Positions 7,978 to 17,080 of a DNA stretch of 64,000 nt are shown one piece after another. Made by a program: the position numbers and the translations under genes. This stretch comes from an uncultured Bacteroidia bacterium. GTDB lineage: Bacteria > Bacteroidota > Bacteroidia > Bacteroidales > UBA932. A model generated the notes under the pieces. It searched no databases, was not told the DNA's origin, and saw only the letters and a program-made list of their open reading frames with translations. Every line of letters begins with the position of its first letter. The stretch's first letter is position 1. The DNA lies in contig CACYWN010000001.1 in assembly GCA_902778105.1 (NCBI GenBank), forward strand, positions 62,001-126,000, read 5' to 3'.

Positions 7978-10297
7978 GCGACACGGCGATGGACTCCTTG
8001 TCCGTTCCCAGTCCGACCTTGAGTTCCCGGATCTCCTCGATCCCTTTCTGGCGGGAGACCAGGATCCGGTCGGAGATGATGAACTCGGACACGGGATCCT
8101 CGATGTACTTGGTGATGGCGCGCCTGAGGGGCCTGGCCCCGTAAGCGGGGTCGTAGCCCGCTTCCGCCACGAACCGCTTGGCCGCCGGGGTGACCGTGAT
8201 CCGGTATCCCGCCTCCAGCGCCCGCGCTTTCAGGCCCTTCAGTTCGATGTCGATGATGCGCTCGATATCCTCCCTGGACAGGGAGTTGAAGTAAATCTGC
8301 TCGTCCACCCGGTTGATGAATTCCGGCGGGAACGCCTTCTTGACTGCCTTGGCCAGCACGTTCTTCCGGTCGACCTCCACTTTCCTTCCGGCCGTCGCGA
8401 ATCCGATGCCGCTTCCATACTCCTCCACTTCCCGGCTTCCTACGTTGGACGTCATGATGACGATGGTGTTCTTGAAGTCCACCACGCGGCCGTTGCTGTC
8501 GGTGAGCCGGCCCTCGTCCATCACCTGCAGGAGCAGGTTGAAGATGTCCGGATGGGCTTTCTCGATCTCGTCCAGCAGCACCACGCAGTAGGGCTTCCGC
8601 CGCACCTGCTCGGAGAGTTGCCCGCCCTCTTCGTAGCCCACGTATCCCGGAGGCGCTCCGATGAGCCGCGAGACCGAGAACTTCTCCATGTATTCGCTCA
8701 TGTCGATGCGGACCATATTTTCCTCGGAGTCAAACAGATACTCGGCCAGGGACCGCGCCAGCTGGGTCTTTCCCACGCCGGTGGGACCGAAGAAAAGGAA
8801 TGTGCCGATGGGACGGTGCGGGTCCTTGAGACCGGCCCGGCCGCGCTGGATGGCGCGCACCACCGTGTCGATGGCTTCGTCCTGCCCGATGATCCGGGAC
8901 TGGAGACGCTTCTTCATCTTGAGGATGCGGTTCCCTTCGCTTTCCGCTACCCGGTTGACCGGGATGCCGGTCATCCGGGACACGACGGAGGCGATGTCCT
9001 CGGCCGTCACCGTATCCGCTCCGCCTTTCTTGCGGGCGAGGTTCAGCCGCACCATCGAACCGGCTTCGTCCAGGGCGTCGATGGCCTTGTCCGGCAGGGA
9101 TTTGTCGGTCAGGTAGCGGTCGGTCAGGCGGACGGCGGCCTCCACGGCCTCGTCGGTATAGGTGATATGGTGGAATTCCTCGTAATGGGGTTTCAGATGC
9201 CGGAGGATCTCGATGGATTCCGGAACGTCCGTCGGTTCCACGACGATTTTCTGGAACCGGCGGTCCAGGGCGCCGTCCTTCTCCACGATCTTCGTGAACT
9301 CGTCCATCGTGGTGGCTCCCACGCACTGGAGCTCGCCGCGGGCAAGGGCCGGTTTGAGCATGTTGGCGGCGTCCAGGCTTCCGGAGGCTCCGCCGGCGCC
9401 GACGATGGTGTGGAATTCGTCGATGAACAGGATCAGGTCCGGATCCGACTGGGCTTCCTTGATGATGGCTTTCAGGCGTTTCTCGAAGTCGCCCCGGTAC
9501 TTGGTGCCGGCTACCACGGAGGCGATGTCGAGCGAGATGATGCGTTTTTTCGCAAGGGCGGCGGAGATGTCTCCGGAGGCGATCCGGAGGGCGATCCCTT
9601 CGACGATCGCGGATTTTCCCACACCGGGTTCGCCGATGAGCATCGGATTGTTCTTCTTGCGTCGTCCCAGGATCTCGATCACCCGGGCGATTTCGATGTC
9701 CCGTCCGACGACCGGATCCAGTTTCCCTTCCCGGGCCGCTTTCGTGAGGTCGTAGCCGAAATCCTCGATGTCCATCTCCTTCTTCTGGGTGCCGGGCTGC
9801 ACTTCCTCCTCGTCCTCGTCGCTCTGGGCGGGTTGCTGTTCCTGCTTCTGGATCTGCAGGAGCCCCTCGCTCTCCATGAACGACAGCATCCGGCCGTAGT
9901 CCACGCCGCGGGCGCGGAGATAGGCCTGCCCGTAGCTGTCCGTCGTCCGGCACAACGCCAGCAGCAGGTGGTGCGGAGCCGCCTCCTGGCTCTTGAGCCG
10001 GGTGGCCTCCATCACCGTGATGCTCAGCACGTTCTGCGCCTGTCGGGAGAAGTTGATGTGGTCGATTTCGGAGTAGGGGATGGTCTCGTTCGTGAAGATG
10101 CGGCCGTCGATGAAGGTCTTCAGTTCGGCCGGTTCCACGCCGAGTCCCTGGAGCACCTGGAACGCGGTGTTGTCCTCGTGCCGGATGATGCCCAGGAACA
10201 GGTGGTCGGGGCCGATGCCGTAGCTGCCGGTGCGCATGGCTTCCTCGCGGGCGTACTTGATGATGCCGTTGAGCTGGTCGGATATCTGGATTTGCAT
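7964..10297 (-). CDS. ClpA/ClpC-type AAA+ protease unfoldase
   Basis: ATP-driven unfoldase that feeds substrates to ClpP. Layout of the 777-residue protein: Clp_N double repeat (about 1-150), an acidic linker, AAA1 with Walker A GEPGVGKS, AAA2 with Walker A GPTGVGKT and a C-terminal D2-small domain. A GIGF tripeptide loop in AAA2 fits ClpP docking. The ClpB/ClpC middle coiled-coil is missing between AAA1 and AAA2, so the layout is that of ClpA (758 residues in E. coli) rather than ClpC, and it is not the disaggregase ClpB. The ATG at 10297 lies exactly 6 nt after a TAnnTTTG element; the upstream TTG overlaps that element. Transcribed divergently from gyrA. Confidence 0.9.
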   Translation of the reverse strand: MQIQISDQLNGIIKYAREEAMRTGSYGIGPDHLFLGIIRHEDNTAFQVLQGLGVEPAELKTFIDGRIFTNETIPYSEIDHINFSRQAQNVLSITVMEATRLKSQEAAPHHLLLALCRTTDSYGQAYLRARGVDYGRMLSFMESEGLLQIQKQEQQPAQSDEDEEEVQPGTQKKEMDIEDFGYDLTKAAREGKLDPVVGRDIEIARVIEILGRRKKNNPMLIGEPGVGKSAIVEGIALRIASGDISAALAKKRIISLDIASVVAGTKYRGDFEKRLKAIIKEAQSDPDLILFIDEFHTIVGAGGASGSLDAANMLKPALARGELQCVGATTMDEFTKIVEKDGALDRRFQKIVVEPTDVPESIEILRHLKPHYEEFHHITYTDEAVEAAVRLTDRYLTDKSLPDKAIDALDEAGSMVRLNLARKKGGADTVTAEDIASVVSRMTGIPVNRVAESEGNRILKMKKRLQSRIIGQDEAIDTVVRAIQRGRAGLKDPHRPIGTFLFFGPTGVGKTQLARSLAEYLFDSEENMVRIDMSEYMEKFSVSRLIGAPPGYVGYEEGGQLSEQVRRKPYCVVLLDEIEKAHPDIFNLLLQVMDEGRLTDSNGRVVDFKNTIVIMTSNVGSREVEEYGSGIGFATAGRKVEVDRKNVLAKAVKKAFPPEFINRVDEQIYFNSLSREDIERIIDIELKGLKARALEAGYRITVTPAAKRFVAEAGYDPAYGARPLRRAITKYIEDPVSEFIISDRILVSRQKGIEEIRELKVGLGTDKESIAVSLKAQ

Positions 10298-10303
10298 AGG
10301 ATA

Positions 10304-10311
10304 CAAAAATA
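10304..10311 (-). promoter_or_regulatory. -7 promoter element of clp (leaderless spacing)
   Basis: TATTTTTG on the minus strand with 6 nt (tatcct) before the ATG. The transcript probably starts at or next to the start codon. Confidence 0.55.
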
Positions 10312-10370
10312 AGCAAAATCCCTTTCATCAACAATCGTGCGCAAATCCGGGTCCGGACATTTTGTCAGTC

Positions 10371-10401
10371 TTTGAAAAGTCAGGAAAAGTAGCTATATTT
10401 G
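10371..10401 (+). promoter_or_regulatory. Consensus promoter of gyrA
   Basis: TTTG at 10371-10374, a 19-bp spacer and TATATTTG at 10394-10401, a full match to the Bacteroidota primary sigma factor consensus. It ends 25 nt before the gyrA ATG. Confidence 0.75.
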
Positions 10402-10426
10402 TACGTTTATAGATAGCACTGTAAAA

Positions 10427-12988
10427 ATGGACAACAACGAAGAGAAGAATCCGGTGGAAGAGCCCCAGTCGACGGGGCTGATCCAACCTGTGGAGATCGA
10501 CCACGAGATGCGGACCGCGTACATCGACTACTCGATGTCGGTGATCGTGTCCCGCGCGCTTCCCGATGCCCGGGACGGCCTCAAGCCTGTACAGCGCCGC
10601 GTGCTCTACGGTATGAACGAGATGGGAGTCAAATATAACGGCCAGACCAAGAAATCCGCCCGTATCGTGGGTGACGTGATGGGTAAGTACCATCCCCACG
10701 GCGACTCCAGCGTATATGACGCCATGGTCCGTCTGGGCCAGTGGTGGAACCAGCGCTACCCGCTGGTGTGGGGACAGGGCAACTTCGGTTCGATGGACGG
10801 CGATTCCCCGGCCGCCATGCGTTACACCGAGGCCAAGCTCGAGAAGATGTCCGAGGATGTCCTCGCCGACATGGACAAGGACACCGTCGACATGACCCTC
10901 AACTTCGACGACACCCTCCAGGAGCCCACGGTCCTTCCCACGAAGGCCCCGCTGCTGCTGTTGAACGGCGCTTCCGGCATCGCCGTGGGCATGGCCACGA
11001 ACATGGCCCCCCACAATCTCGGCGAGTGCTGCGATGCGATCTGCGCCTACATCGACAATCCGGACATCACCACTGAGGAGTTGATGCAGTACATCAAGGG
11101 CCCCGATTTCCCGACCGGCGGCATCGTGATGGGCCGCAGCGGCATCAAGGAAGCCTATGAAACCGGCCGCGGCCGCGTCGTAGTACGTTCCAAGACCGAA
11201 ATCGAAGTGGACGACAGGGGGCATGAGACCATCGTCGTCACCGAGATCCCCTACATGGTGAACAAGCGCGAGATGATCGAGAAGATCGCGCAGATGGCCG
11301 ACGACAAGAAGATCGAAGGCATCTCCTACATCAACGACGAGAGTTCCCGCGAGGGCATCCGCGTCGTGATCCGCCTCAAGCAGGGCGTGAATTCCGGCGT
11401 CGTGCTGAACACCCTGTTCAAGTACACCCCGCTCCAGTCCAGCTTCTCGTTCAACAACGTCGCCCTCGTGAAGGGCCGTCCACGCACCCTCTCCCTCAAG
11501 GAAATCCTCCAGAATTTCATCGATTTCCGCCACGAGGTGGTCGTCCGCCGTACGAAGTTCGAACTGGACAAGGCGCTCAAGCGTGCCCACATCCTGGAAG
11601 GCCTTCTCAAAGCGATGGACATCATCGACGAGATCGTCCATGTGATCCGCTACGAGGCCAAGAGCCGCGACGATGCGAAGGTCATCCTGATGGACCGGTA
11701 TGAGTTCTCCGAGCCGCAGGCATCCGCCATCGTCGCCCTCACCCTCGGTCAACTCGCCGGACTCGAACGGGAACGCCTCCGTAACGAATACGAGGAACTG
11801 GAGAAGTTCATCGCCCACTGCGAGGCCGTCCTCGGGAGCGTCGAGCTCCAGTTGGGCATCGTCAAGGACGAAACCCGCGAACTCAAGGAGAAATACGGCG
11901 ATCCCCGCCGTACCGAAATCACCCTCTCCGAGGATGAATTCAACCCCGAGGACTTCTATTCCGACGAGGACCAGGTCATCACGATCTCCCATCTGGGCTA
12001 CATCAAGCGCACCGCGCTCACCGAGTTCCGCACCCAGAACCGCGGCGGCGTGGGCGTGAAGGCCAGCGCCACCCGGGACGCGGACTTCATCGAACATATC
12101 TACATCGCGAGCAACCACTCGACCCTCCTCCTGTTCACGCAGAAGGGCCGCTGCCATTGGCTCAAGGTGTACGAGATCCCGGAGGGCAACCGTGCCTCCA
12201 AGGGCCGTGCCATCCAGAACATCCTGATGATCGATCCGGACGACAAGATCAAGGCCTATGTGAACGTGAAGACCCTCAAGGACGAGGATTTCGTGAACAA
12301 CAACTATATCATGATGGTCACCCGGAACGGCATCGTGAAGAAGACTTCCCTCGAGGCCTATTCCCGTCCGCGCACCAATGGCGTGAATGCCATCAACATC
12401 CGCGAGGACGACGAACTGCTCGAGGCCATTCTCACCAACGGCCGCTGTTTCATCATGATCGCCGCCCATGGCGGACGCTGCGTCCGCTTCGACGAACAGG
12501 AGGCCCGGCCGCTCGGCCGCACGTCCACCGGCGTGCGTGGCATCAATCTTGATGAAGGGGACTATGTGATCGGTGTCGTATGCCAGGATCCGGAGGCCGA
12601 AGGCGCCCTGAACCGCCAGGTCCTCGTGGTTTCCGAGAACGGTTACGGCAAGCGTTCCGATCCGATGGAATACCGTCAGACCGCCCGTGGCGCGAAGGGT
12701 GTCCGCACCCTCAACATCACGGAAAAGACCGGAGCCCTGGTGGCCATCAAGAATGTCTGCGACGAGGACGACCTGATGATCATCAACCGGTCCGGAATGA
12801 CGATCCGGATGCCGGTCAGCACCATTCGCGTGGCAGGACGTGCCACCCAGGGCGTCAAGCTGGTAAGCATCCGCGAAGGAGACGCCATCGCCGCCGTGTC
12901 CGTGGTGGCCCACAGCGACGAAGAGGAAAGCCAGGCCGCCGAAAACCAGGAAATGCCCCAGGCACCCGAAGAGAACAATAACATCTAA
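10427..12988 (+). CDS. gyrA: DNA gyrase subunit A
   Basis: Breakage-reunion subunit of gyrase; with GyrB it introduces negative supercoils. The 853-residue protein has the catalytic Tyr133 in [10 protein letters not shown] (Tyr122 in E. coli). The quinolone-resistance region reads [10 protein letters not shown], with Ser94 and Asp98 at the positions of E. coli Ser83 and Asp87, that is, the sensitive-type residues. The C-terminal beta-pinwheel repeats are present, but the best GyrA-box candidate reads QNRGGVG instead of QRRGGRG. The next gene, a TPR protein, follows after 16 nt and probably shares the transcript. Confidence 0.96.
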   Translation: MDNNEEKNPVEEPQSTGLIQPVEIDHEMRTAYIDYSMSVIVSRALPDARDGLKPVQRRVLYGMNEMGVKYNGQTKKSARIVGDVMGKYHPHGDSSVYDAMVRLGQWWNQRYPLVWGQGNFGSMDGDSPAAMRYTEAKLEKMSEDVLADMDKDTVDMTLNFDDTLQEPTVLPTKAPLLLLNGASGIAVGMATNMAPHNLGECCDAICAYIDNPDITTEELMQYIKGPDFPTGGIVMGRSGIKEAYETGRGRVVVRSKTEIEVDDRGHETIVVTEIPYMVNKREMIEKIAQMADDKKIEGISYINDESSREGIRVVIRLKQGVNSGVVLNTLFKYTPLQSSFSFNNVALVKGRPRTLSLKEILQNFIDFRHEVVVRRTKFELDKALKRAHILEGLLKAMDIIDEIVHVIRYEAKSRDDAKVILMDRYEFSEPQASAIVALTLGQLAGLERERLRNEYEELEKFIAHCEAVLGSVELQLGIVKDETRELKEKYGDPRRTEITLSEDEFNPEDFYSDEDQVITISHLGYIKRTALTEFRTQNRGGVGVKASATRDADFIEHIYIASNHSTLLLFTQKGRCHWLKVYEIPEGNRASKGRAIQNILMIDPDDKIKAYVNVKTLKDEDFVNNNYIMMVTRNGIVKKTSLEAYSRPRTNGVNAINIREDDELLEAILTNGRCFIMIAAHGGRCVRFDEQEARPLGRTSTGVRGINLDEGDYVIGVVCQDPEAEGALNRQVLVVSENGYGKRSDPMEYRQTARGAKGVRTLNITEKTGALVAIKNVCDEDDLMIINRSGMTIRMPVSTIRVAGRATQGVKLVSIREGDAIAAVSVVAHSDEEESQAAENQEMPQAPEENNNI

Positions 12989-13004
12989 TTAACCTTTTAT
13001 AACG

Positions 13005-14312
13005 ATGAAAAGAGTATTTCTTGCCCTCGCGCTCGTTGCCTCGCTGCAGGTAGCAAACGCCCAGATCAAGTCTGACGCCGACATCCAGAAGGCGATCGAC
13101 AAGGCGGAAGCCACTGCCAATGACGCCAAGAAAGGCGCCAAGCCGGCTCCCTGGATGAAGCTCGGCCAGGCTTACGTCACCGCTTACTCCAATCCGACGG
13201 CGAACATCTCGACGGGCATCGACAAGCAGACCTTTGCCCTGATGGCCGGTGAAAAGCCCACCGCCACCGAGACGGTTACCCTGGATGGCCAGACCTACGA
13301 GAAGCAGGTCCTCAGCCGCGCCAACGTCTATTTCACTCCGTCCGGCCAGCTGGCCTTCTTCGAGGTGACCAAGCCGTCCGTGGCCGGCGATCCGCTTGAG
13401 AAGGCCGTCAAGGCCTACGTCAACGCTTTCCAGCGCGGCGCCAAGGAGAAGGATGTGGATTCCGCACTCCAAGGCATTGTCGGCCATTACTATACCGACG
13501 CCATCACCGCCTACACGCTGGGCAACCTGGCCAAGGCCAGCGACCTCTTCGGCAAGGCCGCCGAGACATCGATGACCGCTCCCTGCTCCAAGATCGACAC
13601 CAACGCCGTGTACAATGCCGCTTTCACCGCTGCCAATTCCGGTGATATCGCCCGCGCCAAGAAGTACTACAACAAGTGCCTTGACATGGGTTACGCCGCC
13701 GAAGGATCCGTGTATGCCGCCCTGTCCACCTGCGCCCTTGCCGACAAGGATACCACCGCTGCCAAGCAGTTCCTCGCCGACGGTCTCCGTCTGTATCCGG
13801 ACAACTCCAGCATCCTCACCAACCTCATCAACCTCTACATCCAGATGAAGGAGGATCCGAAGAAGATCGTCGAACTCCTGGACGAGGCCAAGGCCCAGAT
13901 GCCGGACAATCCTTCCCTCTACTATGTGGAAGGCAACATCCTGCTGGGTATCAAGGACTATGACGGTGCCCTTTCCGCTTACCGGAAGTCCGTCGAACTC
14001 GACCCGAACTACGAGTGGGGTTACTATGGCGAAGGCTCCCTCTGGGCCCAGCGCCAGGGGGATGCCATCGAAGAGGCCAACGCCCTCCCTGTGACGGCTT
14101 ACAAGGAGTACGACGCCAAGATGGCCGAAAGCGCCCAGTACCTGAAGAATGCGATCGCTCCGTTCGAGTCCTGCTTCGCCAAGGCGCAGGATGCCAACGT
14201 GAAGAATGCGGCTGCCGACTTCCTGAAGCGCATCTATTTCCTCCTTCGTGGCGAGAGTGCCGAGTACCAGGCCGCTTATGAAAAGTACAACGCTTATGTC
14301 GGCGCCGAGTAA
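13005..14312 (+). CDS. Secreted tetratricopeptide-repeat protein
   Basis: The 435-residue protein has a clear signal peptide (MKRVFLALALVASLQVANAQ) and several TPR-like helical pairs between about residues 160 and 345, for example the repeat NPSLYYVEGNILLGIKDYD. It is therefore a periplasmic or surface-facing scaffold protein. It lies 16 nt after gyrA and just before a strong terminator, so it is the last gene of that operon. No enzymatic motif is visible; the partner is unknown. Confidence 0.85.
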   Translation: MKRVFLALALVASLQVANAQIKSDADIQKAIDKAEATANDAKKGAKPAPWMKLGQAYVTAYSNPTANISTGIDKQTFALMAGEKPTATETVTLDGQTYEKQVLSRANVYFTPSGQLAFFEVTKPSVAGDPLEKAVKAYVNAFQRGAKEKDVDSALQGIVGHYYTDAITAYTLGNLAKASDLFGKAAETSMTAPCSKIDTNAVYNAAFTAANSGDIARAKKYYNKCLDMGYAAEGSVYAALSTCALADKDTTAAKQFLADGLRLYPDNSSILTNLINLYIQMKEDPKKIVELLDEAKAQMPDNPSLYYVEGNILLGIKDYDGALSAYRKSVELDPNYEWGYYGEGSLWAQRQGDAIEEANALPVTAYKEYDAKMAESAQYLKNAIAPFESCFAKAQDANVKNAAADFLKRIYFLLRGESAEYQAAYEKYNAYVGAE

Positions 14313-14334
14313 TCGGTAGACCTGATGTTGAATC

Positions 14335-14369
14335 CGCGGGCAGAAACGATGTTTTTGCCCGCGTTTTTT
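14335..14369 (+). terminator. Intrinsic terminator of the gyrA-TPR operon
   Basis: A 13-nt left arm (14335-14347) and right arm (14351-14363) differ at one pair, with a GAT loop and a T6 tail (14364-14369). The capA promoter begins at 14371. Confidence 0.85.
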
Positions 14370-14370
14370 G

Positions 14371-14378
14371 TATCTTTG
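14371..14378 (+). promoter_or_regulatory. -7 promoter element of capA (leaderless spacing)
   Basis: TATCTTTG with exactly 6 nt (tgccgc) before the ATG at 14385. It directly follows the preceding terminator. Confidence 0.55.
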
Positions 14379-14384
14379 TGCCGC

Positions 14385-15512
14385 ATGAGAAGATGGTTAC
14401 TGACAGGAGCCCTCGTGTTGGCTCTGGGAGGGTCGGCCGCCGCCCAGCGGCTGCCGGAACGCATGCCCTCCCGCGGACCGGTCTTCGAATCCCTCTGGCC
14501 CCTGAAATTCGATTTGCTGCCGCCCCGGCCCGACACGGTGTCCATCTTTGTCGTCGGTGATGTCCTGAGCCATCGCGCTGTATCCAAAAGTGCTGAGGAA
14601 CACGGATATGCGTCTTTTTTCCGATATGTCGAAGACCGGATCGCGAAAGCGGACCTGGCCATAGCGAATATGGAGTTTCCCCTGGCGGGAAAACCTTATA
14701 TGGGCTATCCCTCCTTTTCGGGTCCGGACGAGTTTCCCCAGTATCTTTCCGACGTAGGATTCGACGTCCTCTTGGCGGCGAACAACCATATCCTGGACAA
14801 AGGTACTGCGGGAATGCGGCGCACGATCGAGGTCCTTGACCGTAAGGGTTTGATCTACACCGGTATCGCGGCCAACGAAGCGGCGGATACCCTGTTTAAT
14901 CCCTTGCTGCTCCATGTGCATGGAGTCCGCATCGCCATCGTGAATTTCACATACGGGACGAATAACGGCTCTTCGGAAAAATGGCCCAAAGTCCACTACA
15001 TGCGGAAAAACGACATCCTGCCGATGCTCCAGCGGGCGAAAGCGGCGGAACCGGATTTCATCCTGGTACTCCCGCACTGGGGAACGGAATACCAGCTTCG
15101 CCATAACAGGGTCCAGGAGGAGATGGCGCAATGGCTAGTGGAGAACGGGGCCGACATAATCGTCGGAGCCCATCCGCACGTGATCCAGGATGTCCAGTAT
15201 ATCGGTGACGTTCCGGTCGTCTATTCGCTCGGGAACGCATTGTCCAACCAGAATGACCTGATCGCCAGGCTGGAACTGGCCCTGACACTGCGTATCGTCC
15301 TGGAGGAGGACAAGGAACCCCGTCTCCTGGAACCCGCTTTCGAGTACCTGTGGTGCACGAAGCCCGGGATGGTGGAGGATTCGTATTCCACCGTTCCCGT
15401 CACCCTGCCGGAAACCTTTTGGCGGCAGAAATCCGACTATCAGAACATGATGTCCACCTATCGGAAAGTATATGAAGAAAACCATTACGTTGGAAGCGGT
15501 CGACCCCGTTGA
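14385..15512 (+). CDS. CapA-family (PGA_cap) metallophosphoesterase-like protein
   Basis: The 375-residue secreted protein belongs to the CapA family of poly-gamma-glutamate capsule proteins, which have a calcineurin-like phosphoesterase fold. It shows the ordered family motifs VVGDVLSH, IANMEFPL, LAANNHILDKG, VLPHWGTEY and GAHPHVIQ, whose Asp, Asn and His residues bind metal. A signal peptide (MRRWLLTGALVLALGGSAAAQ) leads it. I chose the ATG at 14385, placed 6 nt after the promoter element. No capsule synthesis genes are nearby, so the family name does not prove a capsule role. The 3' end overlaps phoH by 41 nt. Confidence 0.85.
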   Translation: MRRWLLTGALVLALGGSAAAQRLPERMPSRGPVFESLWPLKFDLLPPRPDTVSIFVVGDVLSHRAVSKSAEEHGYASFFRYVEDRIAKADLAIANMEFPLAGKPYMGYPSFSGPDEFPQYLSDVGFDVLLAANNHILDKGTAGMRRTIEVLDRKGLIYTGIAANEAADTLFNPLLLHVHGVRIAIVNFTYGTNNGSSEKWPKVHYMRKNDILPMLQRAKAAEPDFILVLPHWGTEYQLRHNRVQEEMAQWLVENGADIIVGAHPHVIQDVQYIGDVPVVYSLGNALSNQNDLIARLELALTLRIVLEEDKEPRLLEPAFEYLWCTKPGMVEDSYSTVPVTLPETFWRQKSDYQNMMSTYRKVYEENHYVGSGRPR

Positions 15513-16437
15513 ACTGTACGGGGCCGGCAACAAGATCCTGACCGAATTCTGTTCCTATTTTCCCCACCTGAAGGTGGTGGCGCGGGGGCACGAACTCATC
15601 CTGGAAGGCCGGGAAGGCGACATTGAGGAGTTCCAGGTCCGCTTCGGTGAACTGGTGGAGCGCCGGCACCGGAAAATGAACCTTACCGTATATGACGTGG
15701 AGGATATCTTTGACGGAACAGCCTCCGCTGAGAAATTCCGGCTGACCGGGGATGCCATCATCGTCCACGGCACGGACGGGAAACCCATCCGTGCCCGCAA
15801 CAAGACGCAGGAAGAACTGGTGAAGGCCTACTTCGACAATGACCTTGTCTTTGCGGTGGGGCCGGCCGGTACGGGAAAGACCTATATCGCTATCGCCCTG
15901 GCTGTCCGTGCGTTGAAGAACCGGGAAATCAAGCGGATCATCCTGACGCGTCCCGCCGTCGAGGCAGGGGAGCGCCTGGGTTTCCTTCCGGGCGACCTCA
16001 AGGACAAACTGGACCCCTATCTCCAGCCGCTGTATGATGCGCTGGAGGACATGATCCCTTCCCGCAAACTGAATGAGTTCATGGCCGACGGAACCATCCA
16101 GATCGCACCGCTGGCCTATATGCGCGGCCGCACCCTGGACCGGGCCTGCGTGATCCTGGATGAAGCGCAGAATACGAGTCTGGGGCAGTTGAAGATGTTC
16201 CTGACCCGGATGGGCACGAACGCCAAGTTCATCGTCACCGGCGATGCCACCCAGGTGGACCTGCCCCGCCGGAGTGATTCGGGCCTGTTGACGGGCATGC
16301 GTCTCCTGAAAGGACTCAAAGGGGTCGCGATGATCACCTTCCGGAATGAGGACATCGTCCGGCATCCGCTGGTGGTCAAGATCGTCAAGGCTTTCGACGA
16401 AGTCGAAAACCCGGCCGGGAATTTTGATGCCGACTGA
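15472..16437 (+). CDS. PhoH-like P-loop ATPase (YbeZ type)
   Basis: A cytoplasmic NTPase linked in other bacteria to ribosome maturation and RNA metabolism together with YbeY. The 321-residue protein has an N-terminal KH-like region (about 1-100), Walker A GPAGTGKT near residue 137 and Walker B VILDEAQN near 225. The start lies inside the end of capA (41-nt overlap), so translational coupling is likely. ybeY is not in the window. Confidence 0.9.
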   Translation: MKKTITLEAVDPVELYGAGNKILTEFCSYFPHLKVVARGHELILEGREGDIEEFQVRFGELVERRHRKMNLTVYDVEDIFDGTASAEKFRLTGDAIIVHGTDGKPIRARNKTQEELVKAYFDNDLVFAVGPAGTGKTYIAIALAVRALKNREIKRIILTRPAVEAGERLGFLPGDLKDKLDPYLQPLYDALEDMIPSRKLNEFMADGTIQIAPLAYMRGRTLDRACVILDEAQNTSLGQLKMFLTRMGTNAKFIVTGDATQVDLPRRSDSGLLTGMRLLKGLKGVAMITFRNEDIVRHPLVVKIVKAFDEVENPAGNFDAD

Positions 16438-16445
16438 AAAACCAT

Positions 16446-16453
16446 TAACTTTG
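16446..16453 (+). promoter_or_regulatory. -7 promoter element of the SPOR-lipoprotein leader
   Basis: TAACTTTG just after the phoH stop. It lies 6 nt before a six-codon ORF and 89 nt before the SPOR lipoprotein ATG, so it would give a long leader RNA. Confidence 0.5.
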
Positions 16454-16459
16454 CCAATT

Positions 16460-16480
16460 ATGGCCGGGTACTACGGTTGA
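16460..16480 (+). CDS. Possible leader peptide MAGYYG
   Basis: A six-codon ORF (ATG to TGA) whose ATG is exactly 6 nt after TAACTTTG, the same spacing as four full-length genes here that look leaderless. It overlaps the first leader hairpin, so its translation would open that stem. It could still be chance. Confidence 0.3.
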   Translation: MAGYYG

Positions 16481-16525
16481 GCCGGCTGAAATAGCGTTCC
16501 GATGCCGTTCCAACCGTTGCATCGG
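16463..16525 (+). promoter_or_regulatory. Structured 5' leader with two hairpins and complementary loops
   Basis: Hairpin 1 pairs GCCGG (16463-16467) with CCGGC (16482-16486). Hairpin 2 pairs CCGATGC (16499-16505) with GCATCGG (16519-16525). The loop sequences ACGGTTG (16473-16479) and CAACCGT (16511-16517) are exact 7-nt complements, which allows a kissing-loop pseudoknot or an alternative long-range pairing. I cannot match it to a known riboswitch class. It precedes the SPOR lipoprotein ATG by 17 nt. Confidence 0.45.
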
Positions 16526-16542
16526 CCTAAAAGAGAGAAAGA

Positions 16543-17076
16543 ATGAAACGGTCTGTCCTCCTGTCCCTTGCCCTTGCCGCCTTGGTCCTGAGCGGCTGCG
16601 ATTTCCTGCGTTCCCTGGCCGGGAAACCCACGTCTGAGGAGTTGGATGAAAAGCGTGAGCGGATCCTTCAGCTGGAGGAAGAGGCCCGGCTTCAGGCCAA
16701 GTTGGACTCCATGGAGAAGGTCCGCCAGCGGATGGCCGATTCCCTGGCCGCGCTGGAAGGCCACCTGCTGGATTCCCTTTCACAGACCAAGGGGACGATT
16801 CTCAATCCGTCCAAGCTCGGCGGTCTGTTCACGACGAAGCTGGAAGCCAGGTACTATATCGTCGTGGGCGCTTTCAGAACCCGTTCCTATGCCGAGCGCA
16901 AGTTGGAAAAATGCAACGAGGCCGGTCTTACCGCCACGATCATCAGTTTTCGGAACGGACTGCTGGCGGTCGGAGTATGTCCGTCGGACAGCCTGAACGG
17001 CACCTTGAAGACTCTCCACGAACTGCGCGGGAACGGAATTTGCCCGGAGGATGCCTGGATTCTGATCAATGAATGA
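16543..17076 (+). CDS. SPOR-domain lipoprotein
   Basis: The 177-residue protein has a lipoprotein signal (lipobox LSGC, Cys19), a charged coiled-coil (about 30-75) and a C-terminal SPOR domain beginning near ARYYIVVGAF. SPOR domains bind peptidoglycan stripped of stem peptides, typically at division septa. It would be periplasmic, tethered to a membrane and bound to the wall. The next gene starts 4 nt after its stop (or overlaps it), so the two probably act in the same envelope process. It is preceded by an unusual structured leader. Confidence 0.85.
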   Translation: MKRSVLLSLALAALVLSGCDFLRSLAGKPTSEELDEKRERILQLEEEARLQAKLDSMEKVRQRMADSLAALEGHLLDSLSQTKGTILNPSKLGGLFTTKLEARYYIVVGAFRTRSYAERKLEKCNEAGLTATIISFRNGLLAVGVCPSDSLNGTLKTLHELRGNGICPEDAWILINE

Positions 17077-17080
17077 AGGC

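Noticed and set aside
8552-10312. Long open frame antisense to clp
   Set aside because: Codon-bias shadow of the clp gene, with no recognisable domain.
10328-12913. Long open frame antisense to gyrA
   Set aside because: A shadow of gyrA codon bias (His/Val/Asp/Gly-rich, no domain), with no promoter or homologue visible.
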